DNA from: Burkholderia cepacia | Lineage (GTDB): Bacteria > Pseudomonadota > Gammaproteobacteria > Burkholderiales > Burkholderiaceae | Length of the DNA stretch: 64,000 bases | Direction: 5' to 3' | NCBI RefSeq assembly: GCF_001039005.1 | Contig: NZ_LDWR01000033.1 | Span: 95,404-159,403 of the forward strand | In this document: piece after piece, positions 8,706 to 18,043 of the stretch | How positions within the stretch are numbered: the stretch's first letter is position 1 | How the letters are laid out: the number at the start of each line of letters is the position of its first letter | Notes under the pieces: generated by a model | What the model was told of the DNA's origin: nothing | Seen by the model: the letters and a program-made list of their open reading frames with translations, nothing else | Databases searched by the model: none | Made by a program: the position numbers and the translations under genes

Positions 8706-10201
8706 GCGACGTGCTCGCGTCTTCCGCCCACGACGGCGCGCCGGCCGAACGGCAGCCGCCGTCGCCGCTCGCCGCGCGCCTGTTGCCGTACGGCTTCGCG
8801 AAGAGCGGCCAGGTGCTGATCGCGCATCAGCTCGACGACACGCTCGAGGTGTGGATCAGCGAACGCACGAGCGACGCCGCGCTCGCGGAAATCGCGCGCA
8901 ATTTCGGCTCGATTTCCGTGCACCGCGTGCCGGTCGACGAACTCGCGCAGGCGATCAACCAGGCCTACTCGCGTCATGACGGCAGCGCCGCGCAGGTGGT
9001 CGGCGAGGTCGAAGGCGAAGTCGACCTGTCGCGGCTGATGCAGGACATCCCCGAAGTCGAGGATCTGCTCGAATCGGAAGACGACGCGCCGATCATCCGG
9101 ATGATCAACGCGCTGCTCACGCAAGCGGCGCGCGAACACGCATCGGACATTCACATCGAGCCGTTCGAGAATGCGTCGGTCGTGCGCTTTCGCGTCGACG
9201 GGACGCTGCGCGACGTCGTGCGCCCGAAGAAGGCGCTGCACGGCGCACTGATCTCGCGGATCAAGATCATGGCGCAGCTCGACATCGCGGAGAAACGCCT
9301 GCCGCAGGACGGCCGCATCACGCTGCGCGTCGGCGGCCGGCCGGTCGACGTGCGTGTGTCGACGCTGCCGACCGGCCACGGCGAGCGCGCGGTGCTGCGT
9401 CTGCTGGAAAAGGATGCGCAGCGCCTGAACCTCGAAGCGCTCGGGATGGGCCGCGACACGCTGCGCGAGTTCGACAAGCTGATCGCCCGCCCACACGGTA
9501 TCGTGCTCGTCACGGGCCCGACGGGTTCGGGCAAGACGACGACGCTGTATGCGTCGATGTCGCGGCTCGAAACCGCGACGACCAACATCATGACCGTCGA
9601 GGACCCGATCGAATACGATCTCGGCGGCATCGGCCAGACGCAGGTGAACGAGCGGATCGGGATGACCTTTGCCCGTGCGCTGCGCTCGATCCTGCGCCAG
9701 GATCCGGACGTGATCATGATCGGCGAAATCCGCGACCTCGAAACCGCGCAGATCGCGGTGCAGGCGTCGCTGACGGGCCACCTCGTGCTCGCGACGCTGC
9801 ACACGAACGATGCGGCATCGGCCGTCACGCGTCTGACCGACATGGGCGTCGAGCCTTACCTGCTCGCGTCGTCGCTGCTCGGCGTGCTCGCGCAGCGTCT
9901 GGTGCGGCAGCTCTGCCCCGTCTGCAAGGAAGAGCGGCACGAGGATGGCCGCACCGTGTGGCATCCGGTCGGCTGCGACAAGTGCGGGCATTCCGGGTAC
10001 TCGGGCCGGCGCGGCGTATACGAACTGCTGCTGGTCGACGACTCGATCCGCGCGCTGATCCATCGCAACGCGGCCGATGCCGAGATTCTGGCCGCCGGCC
10101 GCGCGGAGGGGATGCGCACGCTGCGCGACGACGCCGAGCGCTGGCTTGCGGCCGGTGCGACGTCGCTCGAGGAAGTGCTGCGCGTGACGGGAGGCGCATA
10201 G
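8702..10201 (+). CDS. gspE: Type II secretion ATPase GspE
   Basis: A 499-residue cytoplasmic hexameric ATPase that powers pseudopilus assembly. It has Walker A GPTGSGKTT near residue 271, an Asp box, and Walker B around DPDVIMIGEIRD. A tetracysteine metal site (CPVC ... CDKC) near residues 405-425 is typical of GspE. The start is GTG at 8702, overlapping the gspD stop as gTGA and giving MSDVLASS; the overlap suggests coupled translation. Confidence 0.96.
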   Translation: MSDVLASSAHDGAPAERQPPSPLAARLLPYGFAKSGQVLIAHQLDDTLEVWISERTSDAALAEIARNFGSISVHRVPVDELAQAINQAYSRHDGSAAQVVGEVEGEVDLSRLMQDIPEVEDLLESEDDAPIIRMINALLTQAAREHASDIHIEPFENASVVRFRVDGTLRDVVRPKKALHGALISRIKIMAQLDIAEKRLPQDGRITLRVGGRPVDVRVSTLPTGHGERAVLRLLEKDAQRLNLEALGMGRDTLREFDKLIARPHGIVLVTGPTGSGKTTTLYASMSRLETATTNIMTVEDPIEYDLGGIGQTQVNERIGMTFARALRSILRQDPDVIMIGEIRDLETAQIAVQASLTGHLVLATLHTNDAASAVTRLTDMGVEPYLLASSLLGVLAQRLVRQLCPVCKEERHEDGRTVWHPVGCDKCGHSGYSGRRGVYELLLVDDSIRALIHRNAADAEILAAGRAEGMRTLRDDAERWLAAGATSLEEVLRVTGGA

Positions 10202-10205
10202 CGCG

Positions 10206-11423
10206 ATGCCGGCATTCCGTTTCGAAGCAATCGATTCGGCGGGACGCGCGCAGAAAGGCGTCATCGATGCCGACAGCGCGCGGTCCGCGCGTGGCCAGTT
10301 GCGCACGCAGGGGCTCACGCCGCTCGTCGTCGAGCCGGCCGCCAGCGCGACGCGCGGCGCGCGTTCGCAGCGGCTCGCGTTCGGCCGCAAGCTGTCGCAG
10401 CGCGAACAGGCGATCCTCACGCGCCAGCTCGCGAGCCTGCTGATCGCCGGGCTGCCGCTCGACGAGGCGCTCGGCGTGCTGACCGAGCAGTCTGAACGCG
10501 ACTACATCCGCGAACTGATGGCCGCGATCCGCGCCGAGGTGCTCGGCGGCCATTCGCTCGCGAATGCGCTGGGCCAGCATCCGCGCGATTTCCCGGAAAT
10601 CTACCGTGCGCTGGTCGCGGCCGGCGAACACACGGGCAAGCTCGGCATCGTGCTGTCGCGCCTCGCCGACTACATCGAGCAGAGCAACGCGCTGAAGCAG
10701 AAGATCCTGCTGGCGTTTACGTATCCGGGGATCGTCACGCTGATCGCGTTCGGCATCGTCACGTTCCTGCTGAGCTATGTCGTGCCGCAGGTCGTCAACG
10801 TGTTCGCGAGCACGAAACAGCAGCTGCCGATGCTGACGATCGTGATGATGGCGCTGTCGGATTTCGTGCGGCACTGGTGGTGGGCGATCCTGATCGCGGT
10901 CGCGCTGGTGGTGTGGTTCGTGAAGGCGACGCTGTCGCGCGACGGGCCGCGGCTCGCGTTCGACCGCTGGGTGCTGACCGCGCCGCTCGCGGGCAAGCTC
11001 GTGCGCGGCTACAACACGGTGCGCTTCGCGAGCACGCTCGGCATCCTGACCGCGGCCGGCGTGCCGATCCTGCGCGCTTTGCAGGCGGCCGGCGAGACGC
11101 TGTCGAACCGTGCGATGCGCGCGAACATCGACGACGCGATCGTGCGCGTGCGCGAAGGCTCCGCGCTGTCGCGCGCGCTGAACAACGTGAAGACGTTTCC
11201 GCCGGTGCTCGTGCACCTGATCCGTTCCGGCGAGGCGACGGGCGACGTGACGACGATGCTCGACCGCGCGGCCGAAGGCGAGGCGCGCGAGCTGGAACGC
11301 CGCACGATGTTCCTGACGAGCCTGCTGGAACCGCTGCTGATCCTGGCGATGGGCGGCATCGTGCTCGTGATCGTGCTGGCCGTGATGCTGCCGATCATCG
11401 AGCTGAACAACATGGTGCAGTAA
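10206..11423 (+). CDS. gspF: Type II secretion inner-membrane platform protein GspF
   Basis: A 405-residue polytopic protein at the base of the secreton that couples GspE to the pseudopilus. It has two GspF/PilC domains with membrane segments near residues 170-200, 220-240 and 375-400. The start MPAFRFEAID is standard for the family. It lies 4 bp after gspE and ends the gspDEF transcript, meeting the reversed gspC tail to tail. Confidence 0.95.
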   Translation: MPAFRFEAIDSAGRAQKGVIDADSARSARGQLRTQGLTPLVVEPAASATRGARSQRLAFGRKLSQREQAILTRQLASLLIAGLPLDEALGVLTEQSERDYIRELMAAIRAEVLGGHSLANALGQHPRDFPEIYRALVAAGEHTGKLGIVLSRLADYIEQSNALKQKILLAFTYPGIVTLIAFGIVTFLLSYVVPQVVNVFASTKQQLPMLTIVMMALSDFVRHWWWAILIAVALVVWFVKATLSRDGPRLAFDRWVLTAPLAGKLVRGYNTVRFASTLGILTAAGVPILRALQAAGETLSNRAMRANIDDAIVRVREGSALSRALNNVKTFPPVLVHLIRSGEATGDVTTMLDRAAEGEARELERRTMFLTSLLEPLLILAMGGIVLVIVLAVMLPIIELNNMVQ

Positions 11424-11454
11424 CGGCCTGACCAGTGGGTCGGGCCGTCACCGT

Positions 11455-11865
11455 TCAACGCATGTAGATCGCGGGGGACGGCGTGTTCGCCGGGAGCTGG
11501 ATTTCGGCGCGGGCGCCGTTGCGGTCGACGATGATCGAGCGGGGGCGGACTTCGGCGAGCTTCGCGCCGGGCGTGACGTCCGCGCCGAGCGACACGGCGC
11601 GCGGCGGTTCGCCGCCGATGCCGACGATCGCGGCGGCGCCGCGGTCGAGCGAGAGAATGCCGAACAGGTGGATGTCCTGCACGGGATTCTTGTCGAGCTG
11701 ACCGCCGAAGAGCGCCGCGGCGTCCTCGGTGCGGATCGGCAGCCGCGCGGCGGCGGCGGGCAGCGGCGCTTCGCGGGCCGATAGCGTGACGACCCAGTAG
11801 GTGGCCGTCGCGCACAAACCCGCGAAGAGGGCTAGGGAAAGGATCCGGATCGAGAGCGCGTTCAT
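11455..11865 (-). CDS. gspC: Type II secretion protein GspC, reverse orientation
   Basis: A 136-residue inner-membrane protein that links the platform to GspD. It has one N-terminal membrane helix (about residues 5-28) and a periplasmic homology region including QDIHLFGILS. It lacks the C-terminal PDZ or coiled-coil domain of longer GspC proteins. It is transcribed against its neighbours, between gspF and gspG, which is the known Burkholderia arrangement, and so needs its own promoter in 11866-12042. Confidence 0.88.
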   Translation of the reverse strand: MNALSIRILSLALFAGLCATATYWVVTLSAREAPLPAAAARLPIRTEDAAALFGGQLDKNPVQDIHLFGILSLDRGAAAIVGIGGEPPRAVSLGADVTPGAKLAEVRPRSIIVDRNGARAEIQLPANTPSPAIYMR

Positions 11866-12042
11866 GCGCGCTATTGTACGGATGTATATGAAATTTGCGT
11901 TGGGTGAAAGCCCTCGGCAATGCGCGCCTTACAATGCGTGCTCCGCGCCCGCGGGTTCGGAAGGTTGCCGTCAGGTCATCGTCCGGGTGTGCCGGGTGCG
12001 TCACTCAACCAACGACATTTTTTTGGAAAGAGGTAGTCAGTC

Positions 12043-12495
12043 ATGCAAACGTGGATCACTCGCCGCAACGCGGCCGTGCGTCGTCAGCGCGGTTTCACGC
12101 TGATCGAGATCATGGTGGTGGTCGCGATCCTCGGGATCCTGGCGGCACTGATCGTGCCGAAGATCATGAGCCGCCCGGACGAAGCGCGCCGCATCGCCGC
12201 GAAGCAGGACATCGGTACGGTCATGCAGGCGCTCAAGCTGTACCGTCTCGACAACGGCCGTTATCCGACCCAGGAGCAGGGCCTGAACGCGCTGATCCAG
12301 AAGCCGTCCACCGATCCGATCCCGAATAACTGGAAGGACGGCGGTTACCTCGAGCGCCTGCCGAACGACCCGTGGGGCAACGGCTACAAGTACCTGAACC
12401 CGGGCGTGCACGGCGAGATCGACGTGTTCAGCTACGGCGCCGACGGCAAGGAAGGCGGCGAAGGCAACGATACCGACATCGGGTCGTGGCAATAA
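12043..12495 (+). CDS. gspG: Type II secretion major pseudopilin GspG
   Basis: A 150-residue major pseudopilin that polymerises into the piston-like pseudopilus. The prepilin peptidase site is RGFTLIEIMVV with Gly at residue 17, followed by a hydrophobic helix. The C-terminal half has the calcium-site region typical of GspG (LPNDPWGNGYKYLNPG). GAAAGAGG-type ribosome site sequence lies upstream. It begins the gspGHIJKLMN transcript. No prepilin peptidase gene is present in the window, so it must be supplied from elsewhere. Confidence 0.96.
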   Translation: MQTWITRRNAAVRRQRGFTLIEIMVVVAILGILAALIVPKIMSRPDEARRIAAKQDIGTVMQALKLYRLDNGRYPTQEQGLNALIQKPSTDPIPNNWKDGGYLERLPNDPWGNGYKYLNPGVHGEIDVFSYGADGKEGGEGNDTDIGSWQ

Positions 12496-12534
12496 GCCGT
12501 CGCTGATCGGCCCGCCGCTTCGTTCCCGTTCTTC

Positions 12535-13089
12535 ATGCTCGCCATTCGCACGACCTCCCGCTGCGGCCGCGATTGCCGTGTGCGTCGCGGTGCGGCGCCG
12601 TTCGTCCCGGCGCGTGCCGATAGTGGGCCGCTGAAGCGCGGCGCGCGCGGCTTCACGCTGCTCGAAATGCTGGTCGTGCTCGTGATCGCGGGGCTGCTCG
12701 TGTCGCTCGCGTCGCTGTCGCTGACGCGCAATCCGCGCACCGACCTGCGCGAGGAAGCGCAACGCGTCGCGCTGCTGTTCGAGACCGCTGGCGACGAAGC
12801 GCAGGTGCGTGCGCGCCCGATCGCGTGGCAACCGACCGCGCACGGCTTCCGGTTCGACGTGAGTTCGCCCGACGGCTGGCGCACGCTGCGCGACGACCTG
12901 CTGCGCCCGCGCGACTGGGATGGCGGCGTCACGGGCGCCGACATCGACTACCCGGGTTCCGACACGCGCGTGAGCCGGGTCGTGTTCGGTACCGAGAGCA
13001 TCGACACGCCGGTGCGCGTGACGTTGCATTCGGCCGTCGGCAGCGCGACGATCGTCGGCACCGGCAACGGCCGCTACGAGGTGCAATGA
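12535..13089 (+). CDS. gspH: Type II secretion minor pseudopilin GspH
   Basis: A protein of about 184 residues, a minor pseudopilin at the pseudopilus. The cleavage motif RGFTLLEMLVV lies near residues 38-48. This leaves an unusually long leader if ATG 12535 is used, so a later start may be the true one. The C-terminal GspH fold runs to EVQ. Its stop overlaps the gspI start as ATGA. Confidence 0.9.
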   Translation: MLAIRTTSRCGRDCRVRRGAAPFVPARADSGPLKRGARGFTLLEMLVVLVIAGLLVSLASLSLTRNPRTDLREEAQRVALLFETAGDEAQVRARPIAWQPTAHGFRFDVSSPDGWRTLRDDLLRPRDWDGGVTGADIDYPGSDTRVSRVVFGTESIDTPVRVTLHSAVGSATIVGTGNGRYEVQ

Positions 13090-13493
13090 CGATGCGTCGT
13101 CGCCTGCCCTTCCCCGTTTCCTCATCCCGCGGTTTCACGATGATCGAGGTGCTCGTCGCGCTCGCAATCATCGCGGTCGCGCTCGCCGCGTCGATCCGCG
13201 CGGTCGGCACGATGGCAACCAACGCGTCCGACCTCCATCGCCGGCTACTCGCCGGCTGGAGCGCCGACAACGCGCTCGCGCAACTGCGGCTCACGCATGC
13301 GTGGCCGGAGATCGGCGAGCAGAGTTTCGACTGCTCGCAAGGCAACGTGCAGCTCGTCTGCACGCAGCGCGTGAGCACCACGCCGAATCCCGTGTTCCGG
13401 CGCGTCCGGGTTTCGGTGAGCATGCCCGGGCGTTCCGGCGTGCTCGCGCAGATGGTGACGGTGGTCGCGAATGAAACCAGCCGTCCGCTCTGA
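13086..13493 (+). CDS. gspI: Type II secretion minor pseudopilin GspI
   Basis: A 135-residue minor pseudopilin that forms the pseudopilus tip complex with GspJ and GspK. The prepilin motif is RGFTMIEVLVALAI near residue 17. Two cysteines lie in the C-terminal domain (DCSQG, VCTQ). ATG 13086 overlaps the gspH stop by 4 bases; ATG 13092 is an alternative. Its last 23 bases overlap gspJ. Confidence 0.92.
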   Translation: MTMRRRLPFPVSSSRGFTMIEVLVALAIIAVALAASIRAVGTMATNASDLHRRLLAGWSADNALAQLRLTHAWPEIGEQSFDCSQGNVQLVCTQRVSTTPNPVFRRVRVSVSMPGRSGVLAQMVTVVANETSRPL

Positions 13494-14160
13494 CGCGCCG
13501 ATGCGACGCTCGCCCACCCGCTCCGCCCGCGGCTTCACGCTGATCGAGCTGATGATCGCGATCGCGATCCTCGCGGTGGTCGCGATCCTCGCGTGGCGCG
13601 GGCTCGACCAGATCATGCGCGGCCGCGACAAGGTGGCGGCCGCGATGGAAGACGAGCGCGTCTTCGCGCAGATGTTCGACCAGATGCGCATCGACGCGCG
13701 GCTTGCCGCGACCGACGACGAGGCCGGCCAGCCGGCGATCGGCGTCGCCGGCAATACGCTGCAGATCGTCCGCGAATTCGAGGTGCCGGGCGCCGCGCCG
13801 CGGCTACAGGTGGTCCGCTACCGGATCGCCGGCGGGCGCGTCGTGCGTTATGCGTCGCCGCCGATCGACGACGCGAATCGGCTGCGCAGCACGCTGAAGG
13901 ACAGCAGCGTCGAAGGCTGGAGCTGGGTCGCGCTGATGGGCGGCGTCGGCGCGATCGACGCGAAACTGTACGTGCCGCGCGTGGGCTGGACCACCAACCT
14001 GCAGACGGCCGACGATGCGCTCGCGCAGAACAACGATGCGCTCAAGGTGCCGCAGATCGGCAACGCGCCGCCGGCGCGTGCGGTGACGGGGCTGCAGGTC
14101 AGCATCGGCGCGACGTCGCTGCGCGTGCCGGTCACGCGCATCTTCCTCGTCGGGGAATGA
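13471..14160 (+). CDS. gspJ: Type II secretion minor pseudopilin GspJ
   Basis: A 229-residue tip pseudopilin with the motif RGFTLIELMIAIAILA near residue 21. ATG 13471 lies inside gspI; ATG 13501, just after the gspI stop, is an equally credible start. Its stop overlaps the gspK ATG as ATGA. It is expected to bind GspI and GspK and help select or push substrates. Confidence 0.93.
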   Translation: MKPAVRSDAPMRRSPTRSARGFTLIELMIAIAILAVVAILAWRGLDQIMRGRDKVAAAMEDERVFAQMFDQMRIDARLAATDDEAGQPAIGVAGNTLQIVREFEVPGAAPRLQVVRYRIAGGRVVRYASPPIDDANRLRSTLKDSSVEGWSWVALMGGVGAIDAKLYVPRVGWTTNLQTADDALAQNNDALKVPQIGNAPPARAVTGLQVSIGATSLRVPVTRIFLVGE

Positions 14161-15293
14161 CGATGCGCGCGCGCCGTCACCATTCATTGCTCACCAACCG
14201 CGCTGCCGTGCGCACACGTGAACGCCGCCGCGAGCGCGGTGCGGCGATCATCACCGCGCTGCTCGTCGTCGCGCTGTCGGCGATCCTCGTCTCGGGGATG
14301 CTGTGGCGCCAGCAGGTGCAGATCCGCCGCATCGAGAACCAGCGCGTGATCGCGCAGGCGCAGTGGGTCGCGCGCGGCGCGCTCGACTGGACGCGGATGA
14401 TCCTGCGTTCGGAAGGCGACACCGCACCCGGCATCACGTATCTCGGCGGGATCTGGGGCGTGCCGATCGCGAAGACGAAGCTGTCGGACTTCCTCGGCCG
14501 GATCGGCGCGCCGAACGACAACGGCGGCGAAGACACCTATATCTCCGGCTCGATCGAGGACGCGCAGGCGAAGTTCAACCTGCGCAACCTCGTGGCGTCG
14601 CCGGCGCCCGGCGTGCTGCAACTGAACGTCACGCAGCTGCAGGCGTTCCAGCGCCTGCTGACGACGCTCGGCTTCGACGGCGCGTTCGCGAAGCGCATCG
14701 CGCTGCAGGTGCGCGCGGGCCTCATGCATTCGGCGACGCGCTTCCAGATGCCGACGCTGCCGGGCGGCGGCGGCACGGCGCCGGCCATCGCGCCGGTGAC
14801 CACCGACCAGGAGGGCGGCGGCGGCTTCACCGACGATCCCGGCATGACCGGCGGCGACCGCGGGCCCGCGCCGCTGATGATGACGGGTGTCGACAGCCTG
14901 CTCGACGTCGACGGCGTGACGCCCGAGATGGTCGCGCGGCTGCGCCCGTTCGTCACCGTGCTGCCGACCACGACGCCCGTGAACATGAATACCGCGCCGG
15001 CCGAGGTGATCGCGGCGCTCGTGCCGGGGATGAGCGTGTCGTCCGCGCAGGCGCTCGTGTCGCGCCGCGAGACCGTGTTTTTCCGCAACGTCGGCGACGT
15101 GCAGCTCGCGCTGCGCGGTGCCGGCGCGCCGAACGTGACGATCGACTCGAACCTCGTCGACGTCAATTCGAGTTATTTCATCGTGCATGGCCGGATCCAG
15201 CACGATCGCGCGGAGGTCGACCGCACCTCGCTCGTGTATCGTGATCCGACCACGCACTCGACGCGGGTCGTGCGCATCCGCGACCAGCTATAA
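14157..15293 (+). CDS. gspK: Type II secretion minor pseudopilin GspK
   Basis: A 378-residue tip pseudopilin, the largest of the set. After a basic leader the mature helix begins GAAIITALLVVALS. It lacks the Glu at mature position 5, as GspK proteins do. The large globular insert includes the helix-hairpin-helix-like VNMNTAPAEVIAALVPG. A Gly/Thr-rich segment lies around residues 200-235. Its ATG overlaps the gspJ stop. Confidence 0.93.
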   Translation: MTMRARRHHSLLTNRAAVRTRERRRERGAAIITALLVVALSAILVSGMLWRQQVQIRRIENQRVIAQAQWVARGALDWTRMILRSEGDTAPGITYLGGIWGVPIAKTKLSDFLGRIGAPNDNGGEDTYISGSIEDAQAKFNLRNLVASPAPGVLQLNVTQLQAFQRLLTTLGFDGAFAKRIALQVRAGLMHSATRFQMPTLPGGGGTAPAIAPVTTDQEGGGGFTDDPGMTGGDRGPAPLMMTGVDSLLDVDGVTPEMVARLRPFVTVLPTTTPVNMNTAPAEVIAALVPGMSVSSAQALVSRRETVFFRNVGDVQLALRGAGAPNVTIDSNLVDVNSSYFIVHGRIQHDRAEVDRTSLVYRDPTTHSTRVVRIRDQL

Positions 15294-15319
15294 CGACGCC
15301 ATTCGGGAGAGGAGCTCTT

Positions 15320-16699
15320 GTGAGCACGTTGATTGTTTCTTTGCCGCCGCGCGAGCCTGCCGTGCCGTTGCAGGAATGGCAGTGGCCCGAGCTGCCGTTC
15401 ACGCTCGTCGACAAGGCCGGCCACGTGCAGCGCGCGGGTCGCGCCGCGCTTGCGCTGCTGCCGCGCGCGAGTGCGACGGTACTGATCGTCGCCGCGCGCG
15501 ACGTGCTGTTGCTGGCCGCGATGGTGCCGCCGCTCAAGGGACCGAAGCTGCGCCAGGCGCTGCCCAACATCGTCGAGGATCAACTGATCCAGGATCCGCT
15601 CGGCTGCCACATCGCGCTCGATCCGGCCGCGCTGCCCGACGGGCGCCGCGTGCTGGCCATCGTCGATCGCGCGTGGTTCCGCACGATCTGCGACGCGTTC
15701 ACGGCGGCCGGCCACCGGCACCTGAGCGCGGTGCCCGCGACCCGCTGCCTGCCGGCGCCGCGCACTTCGGCCGAGGCCGCAGCCGCCGCGCCGGCCGACG
15801 GTGAGGTCGCGAACCTTGCCGATGCCGCGCTAGCCGCGGGCGCCGTCGAGCCGCCTGCCCACCCGCCCGCGGTTGCCGCGGTGCTCGGGCTCGCCGCGGC
15901 GGTCGAACCGGCGCTCGTCGAGGCCGGCGCGCTGCCGGCCGCGGCCGGTGCGCCGCGCCTCGAACTTGCGGTCGCGCGCGGCGCGCTCGGCGAAGGCTTC
16001 GCGGCGCCCGCGTCGCGCGCGGCCGGCACGCTGGCCGCGCTTGCGGGCGGCGGCGACGTCGAACTGTACGAACTCGGCGAACCGGGCGCGGAGCCGCGCC
16101 TCGCGTCGGTCGGCCGCACCGACGGCCCGCTGCTGCCGGGTGCCGCGCCGCTGTCGTTCGACACGTTCGCACGGCGCGCGCTGACCGAGCGGTTCGATCT
16201 GTGCCAGTTCGAATTCGAGTCGCAGCCGTGGCGCTTCGACCGCGCGACGGTGAAGCGCCTGCGCGTGCCGCTCGCACTCGTCGCGGCGACGCTCGGCGTC
16301 GCGGTGATCGGGATGAACCTGCACTGGTGGAAGCTGTCGCGCGAGCGCGATGCACTGTCGGCGCAGATCACCGAAACGCTGCTGTCCGCGTTCCCGAAGA
16401 CGACGACGGTGCTCGATCCGCCCGCGCAGATGCAGCGCCAGCTCGACCAGTTGCGCCTCGCGGCCGGCGAGCTGTCGCCGAACGATTTCCTCGCGCTGTC
16501 GAGCGGGCTGACGCGCTCGATGGGCGCGCTGCCGCTGAACGGCATCGCGTCGCTCGACTATCACGACCGGCGGCTCGACGTCGGCTTCAAGCCGGAGGTC
16601 AAGGTCGATCCCGATTTCCCGCAGCGCCTCGCGCGCAACGGACTGTCCGGCGAAGTCGACAGCAACACGGGCAAATGGACGATCCGGAGCCGCTCATGA
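15320..16699 (+). CDS. gspL: Type II secretion inner-membrane protein GspL
   Basis: A 459-residue single-pass protein that anchors the GspE ATPase to the membrane through its cytoplasmic actin-like domain. The one membrane helix is near residues 315-335 (LALVAATLGVAVIGMNL), followed by a periplasmic ferredoxin-like domain that pairs with GspM. The start is GTG at 15320 with GGAGAGGAG upstream. Its stop overlaps the gspM ATG as ATGA. Confidence 0.93.
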   Translation: MSTLIVSLPPREPAVPLQEWQWPELPFTLVDKAGHVQRAGRAALALLPRASATVLIVAARDVLLLAAMVPPLKGPKLRQALPNIVEDQLIQDPLGCHIALDPAALPDGRRVLAIVDRAWFRTICDAFTAAGHRHLSAVPATRCLPAPRTSAEAAAAAPADGEVANLADAALAAGAVEPPAHPPAVAAVLGLAAAVEPALVEAGALPAAAGAPRLELAVARGALGEGFAAPASRAAGTLAALAGGGDVELYELGEPGAEPRLASVGRTDGPLLPGAAPLSFDTFARRALTERFDLCQFEFESQPWRFDRATVKRLRVPLALVAATLGVAVIGMNLHWWKLSRERDALSAQITETLLSAFPKTTTVLDPPAQMQRQLDQLRLAAGELSPNDFLALSSGLTRSMGALPLNGIASLDYHDRRLDVGFKPEVKVDPDFPQRLARNGLSGEVDSNTGKWTIRSRS

Positions 16700-17202
16700 A
16701 AACCGAACAACTGAACCAGACGCTGGCCCAGTTCTGGGGTGAGCGCTCGCAGCGCGAGAAGATGCTGCTCGGCTGGGGCGGCGCCGTGCTGGCCGTCGTG
16801 ATCGCCTATTCGGTGCTGTGGTCGCCCGCGCAGGAAGGCCGCGCGCGGATCCAGCGCGAGCTGCCGACGATGCGCCGCGAACTCGCGCAGATGACCGCGC
16901 AGGCGAACGAAGCGAAGTCGCTGACCGCTGCCGCGCAGGGCGTCGCGCCGACCGGCCTGGCGTTGAAGGACGCGCTGACCGCGTCGCTGTCCGATCATGG
17001 GCTGCAGGGCGCGCAGGTGCAGATCGTCGGCAACGGCGTGCAGGTCCAGATGAAGAACGTGTCGTTCCCGGCGTGGACGCAGTGGCTCGACGACGCGCGC
17101 CGGCAGTTCAAGGTGCAGGTTGGCGAGTCGCACGCGACCGCGCTGAAGGAAGATGGCCAGGTCGACCTGACGGCCGTGATGCAGCCGTCGACGCAGAAAT
17201 GA
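16696..17202 (+). CDS. gspM: Type II secretion protein GspM
   Basis: A 168-residue inner-membrane partner of GspL. A short cytoplasmic N-terminus is followed by one membrane helix near residues 27-45 and a periplasmic domain with a coiled-coil-like stretch (residues 50-80). The 4-base overlap with gspL suggests coupled translation of the two partners. Confidence 0.92.
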   Translation: MKTEQLNQTLAQFWGERSQREKMLLGWGGAVLAVVIAYSVLWSPAQEGRARIQRELPTMRRELAQMTAQANEAKSLTAAAQGVAPTGLALKDALTASLSDHGLQGAQVQIVGNGVQVQMKNVSFPAWTQWLDDARRQFKVQVGESHATALKEDGQVDLTAVMQPSTQK

Positions 17203-17206
17203 CGCA

Positions 17207-18022
17207 GTGGATGACGCAAGTGGCGGTCGGCCGATGAGGCCGTGGACGAAGCGGCTCGCCACCGCATTGCCGTGGGTATTGGCGGGCGGACTGGCGACGG
17301 CGGTGACGCTCGTCGCGCTCGCGCCGGCCGCGTGGATCGCGCCGCAATTCGCACGCGCGACCGACGGGCACGTGAATCTCGTCGATCCGGACGGGTCGCT
17401 GTGGCACGGCTCGGGCACGCTGATGCTCGCGCCGGGCGCCGACCAGGGCGCGGCGACGCTGCTGCCGGGCCGGGTCGAATGGACCACGGGCTTCTGGCCG
17501 CTGCTGACCGGGCGCGTACAGATGCGCATGCGGCAGACCGAGGCGATGCCCGACGCCGTCACGCTCGATGCGACGTGGCGCGGCGCGGTGTTGTCGGCGG
17601 GCACGATGGCCGTGCCGGCGTCGCTGCTTGCGGGGCTCGGCACGCCGTTCAATACGCTCGATCTGCAGGGCGACGTGCGGGTCGGCTGGAGCGACTGGCG
17701 ACTGTTCGGCAACAACGCGTTCGGCCAGCTGACGGTGACGATCGATTCGATGAGTTCGCGCGTGTCGCGCGTGAAGCCGCTCGGCTCGTATCGCGCGGTG
17801 CTGCAGGCGAAGGGGGCGGGCGCCGATCTCGATCTGTCGACGACGCAGGGCCCGCTGTTCCTCGACGGGCACGGCAACTTCGGCGCCGGTCAGGGATCGT
17901 TCCGCGGCACCGCGCATGCGGCGCCCGAGCAGCAGGCAAACCTCGCCGGGCTGCTGAACCTGCTCGGCCACCCGATCGGGAACAACGAGGTGTCGCTGGT
18001 CTTCGGCGACGCGCAGCGCTGA
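17207..18022 (+). CDS. gspN: Type II secretion protein GspN
   Basis: A protein of 262 to 271 residues, the accessory GspN component found in a subset of type II systems. It has one N-terminal membrane helix and a mainly beta-strand periplasmic part. ATG 17207 gives MDDASGGRP; ATG 17234 (MRPWTKRL) puts the helix closer to the N-terminus and may be the real start. It is the last gene of the gspG-N operon and faces the efflux channel gene. Confidence 0.88.
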   Translation: MDDASGGRPMRPWTKRLATALPWVLAGGLATAVTLVALAPAAWIAPQFARATDGHVNLVDPDGSLWHGSGTLMLAPGADQGAATLLPGRVEWTTGFWPLLTGRVQMRMRQTEAMPDAVTLDATWRGAVLSAGTMAVPASLLAGLGTPFNTLDLQGDVRVGWSDWRLFGNNAFGQLTVTIDSMSSRVSRVKPLGSYRAVLQAKGAGADLDLSTTQGPLFLDGHGNFGAGQGSFRGTAHAAPEQQANLAGLLNLLGHPIGNNEVSLVFGDAQR

Positions 18023-18043
18023 CGCGCGCGGCGCCCTCTTCCG

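Noticed and set aside
12535..12640. Frameshift at the gspH start
   Set aside because: The leader before the prepilin motif is long, but the frame is intact. An upstream start choice explains it better than a mutation.
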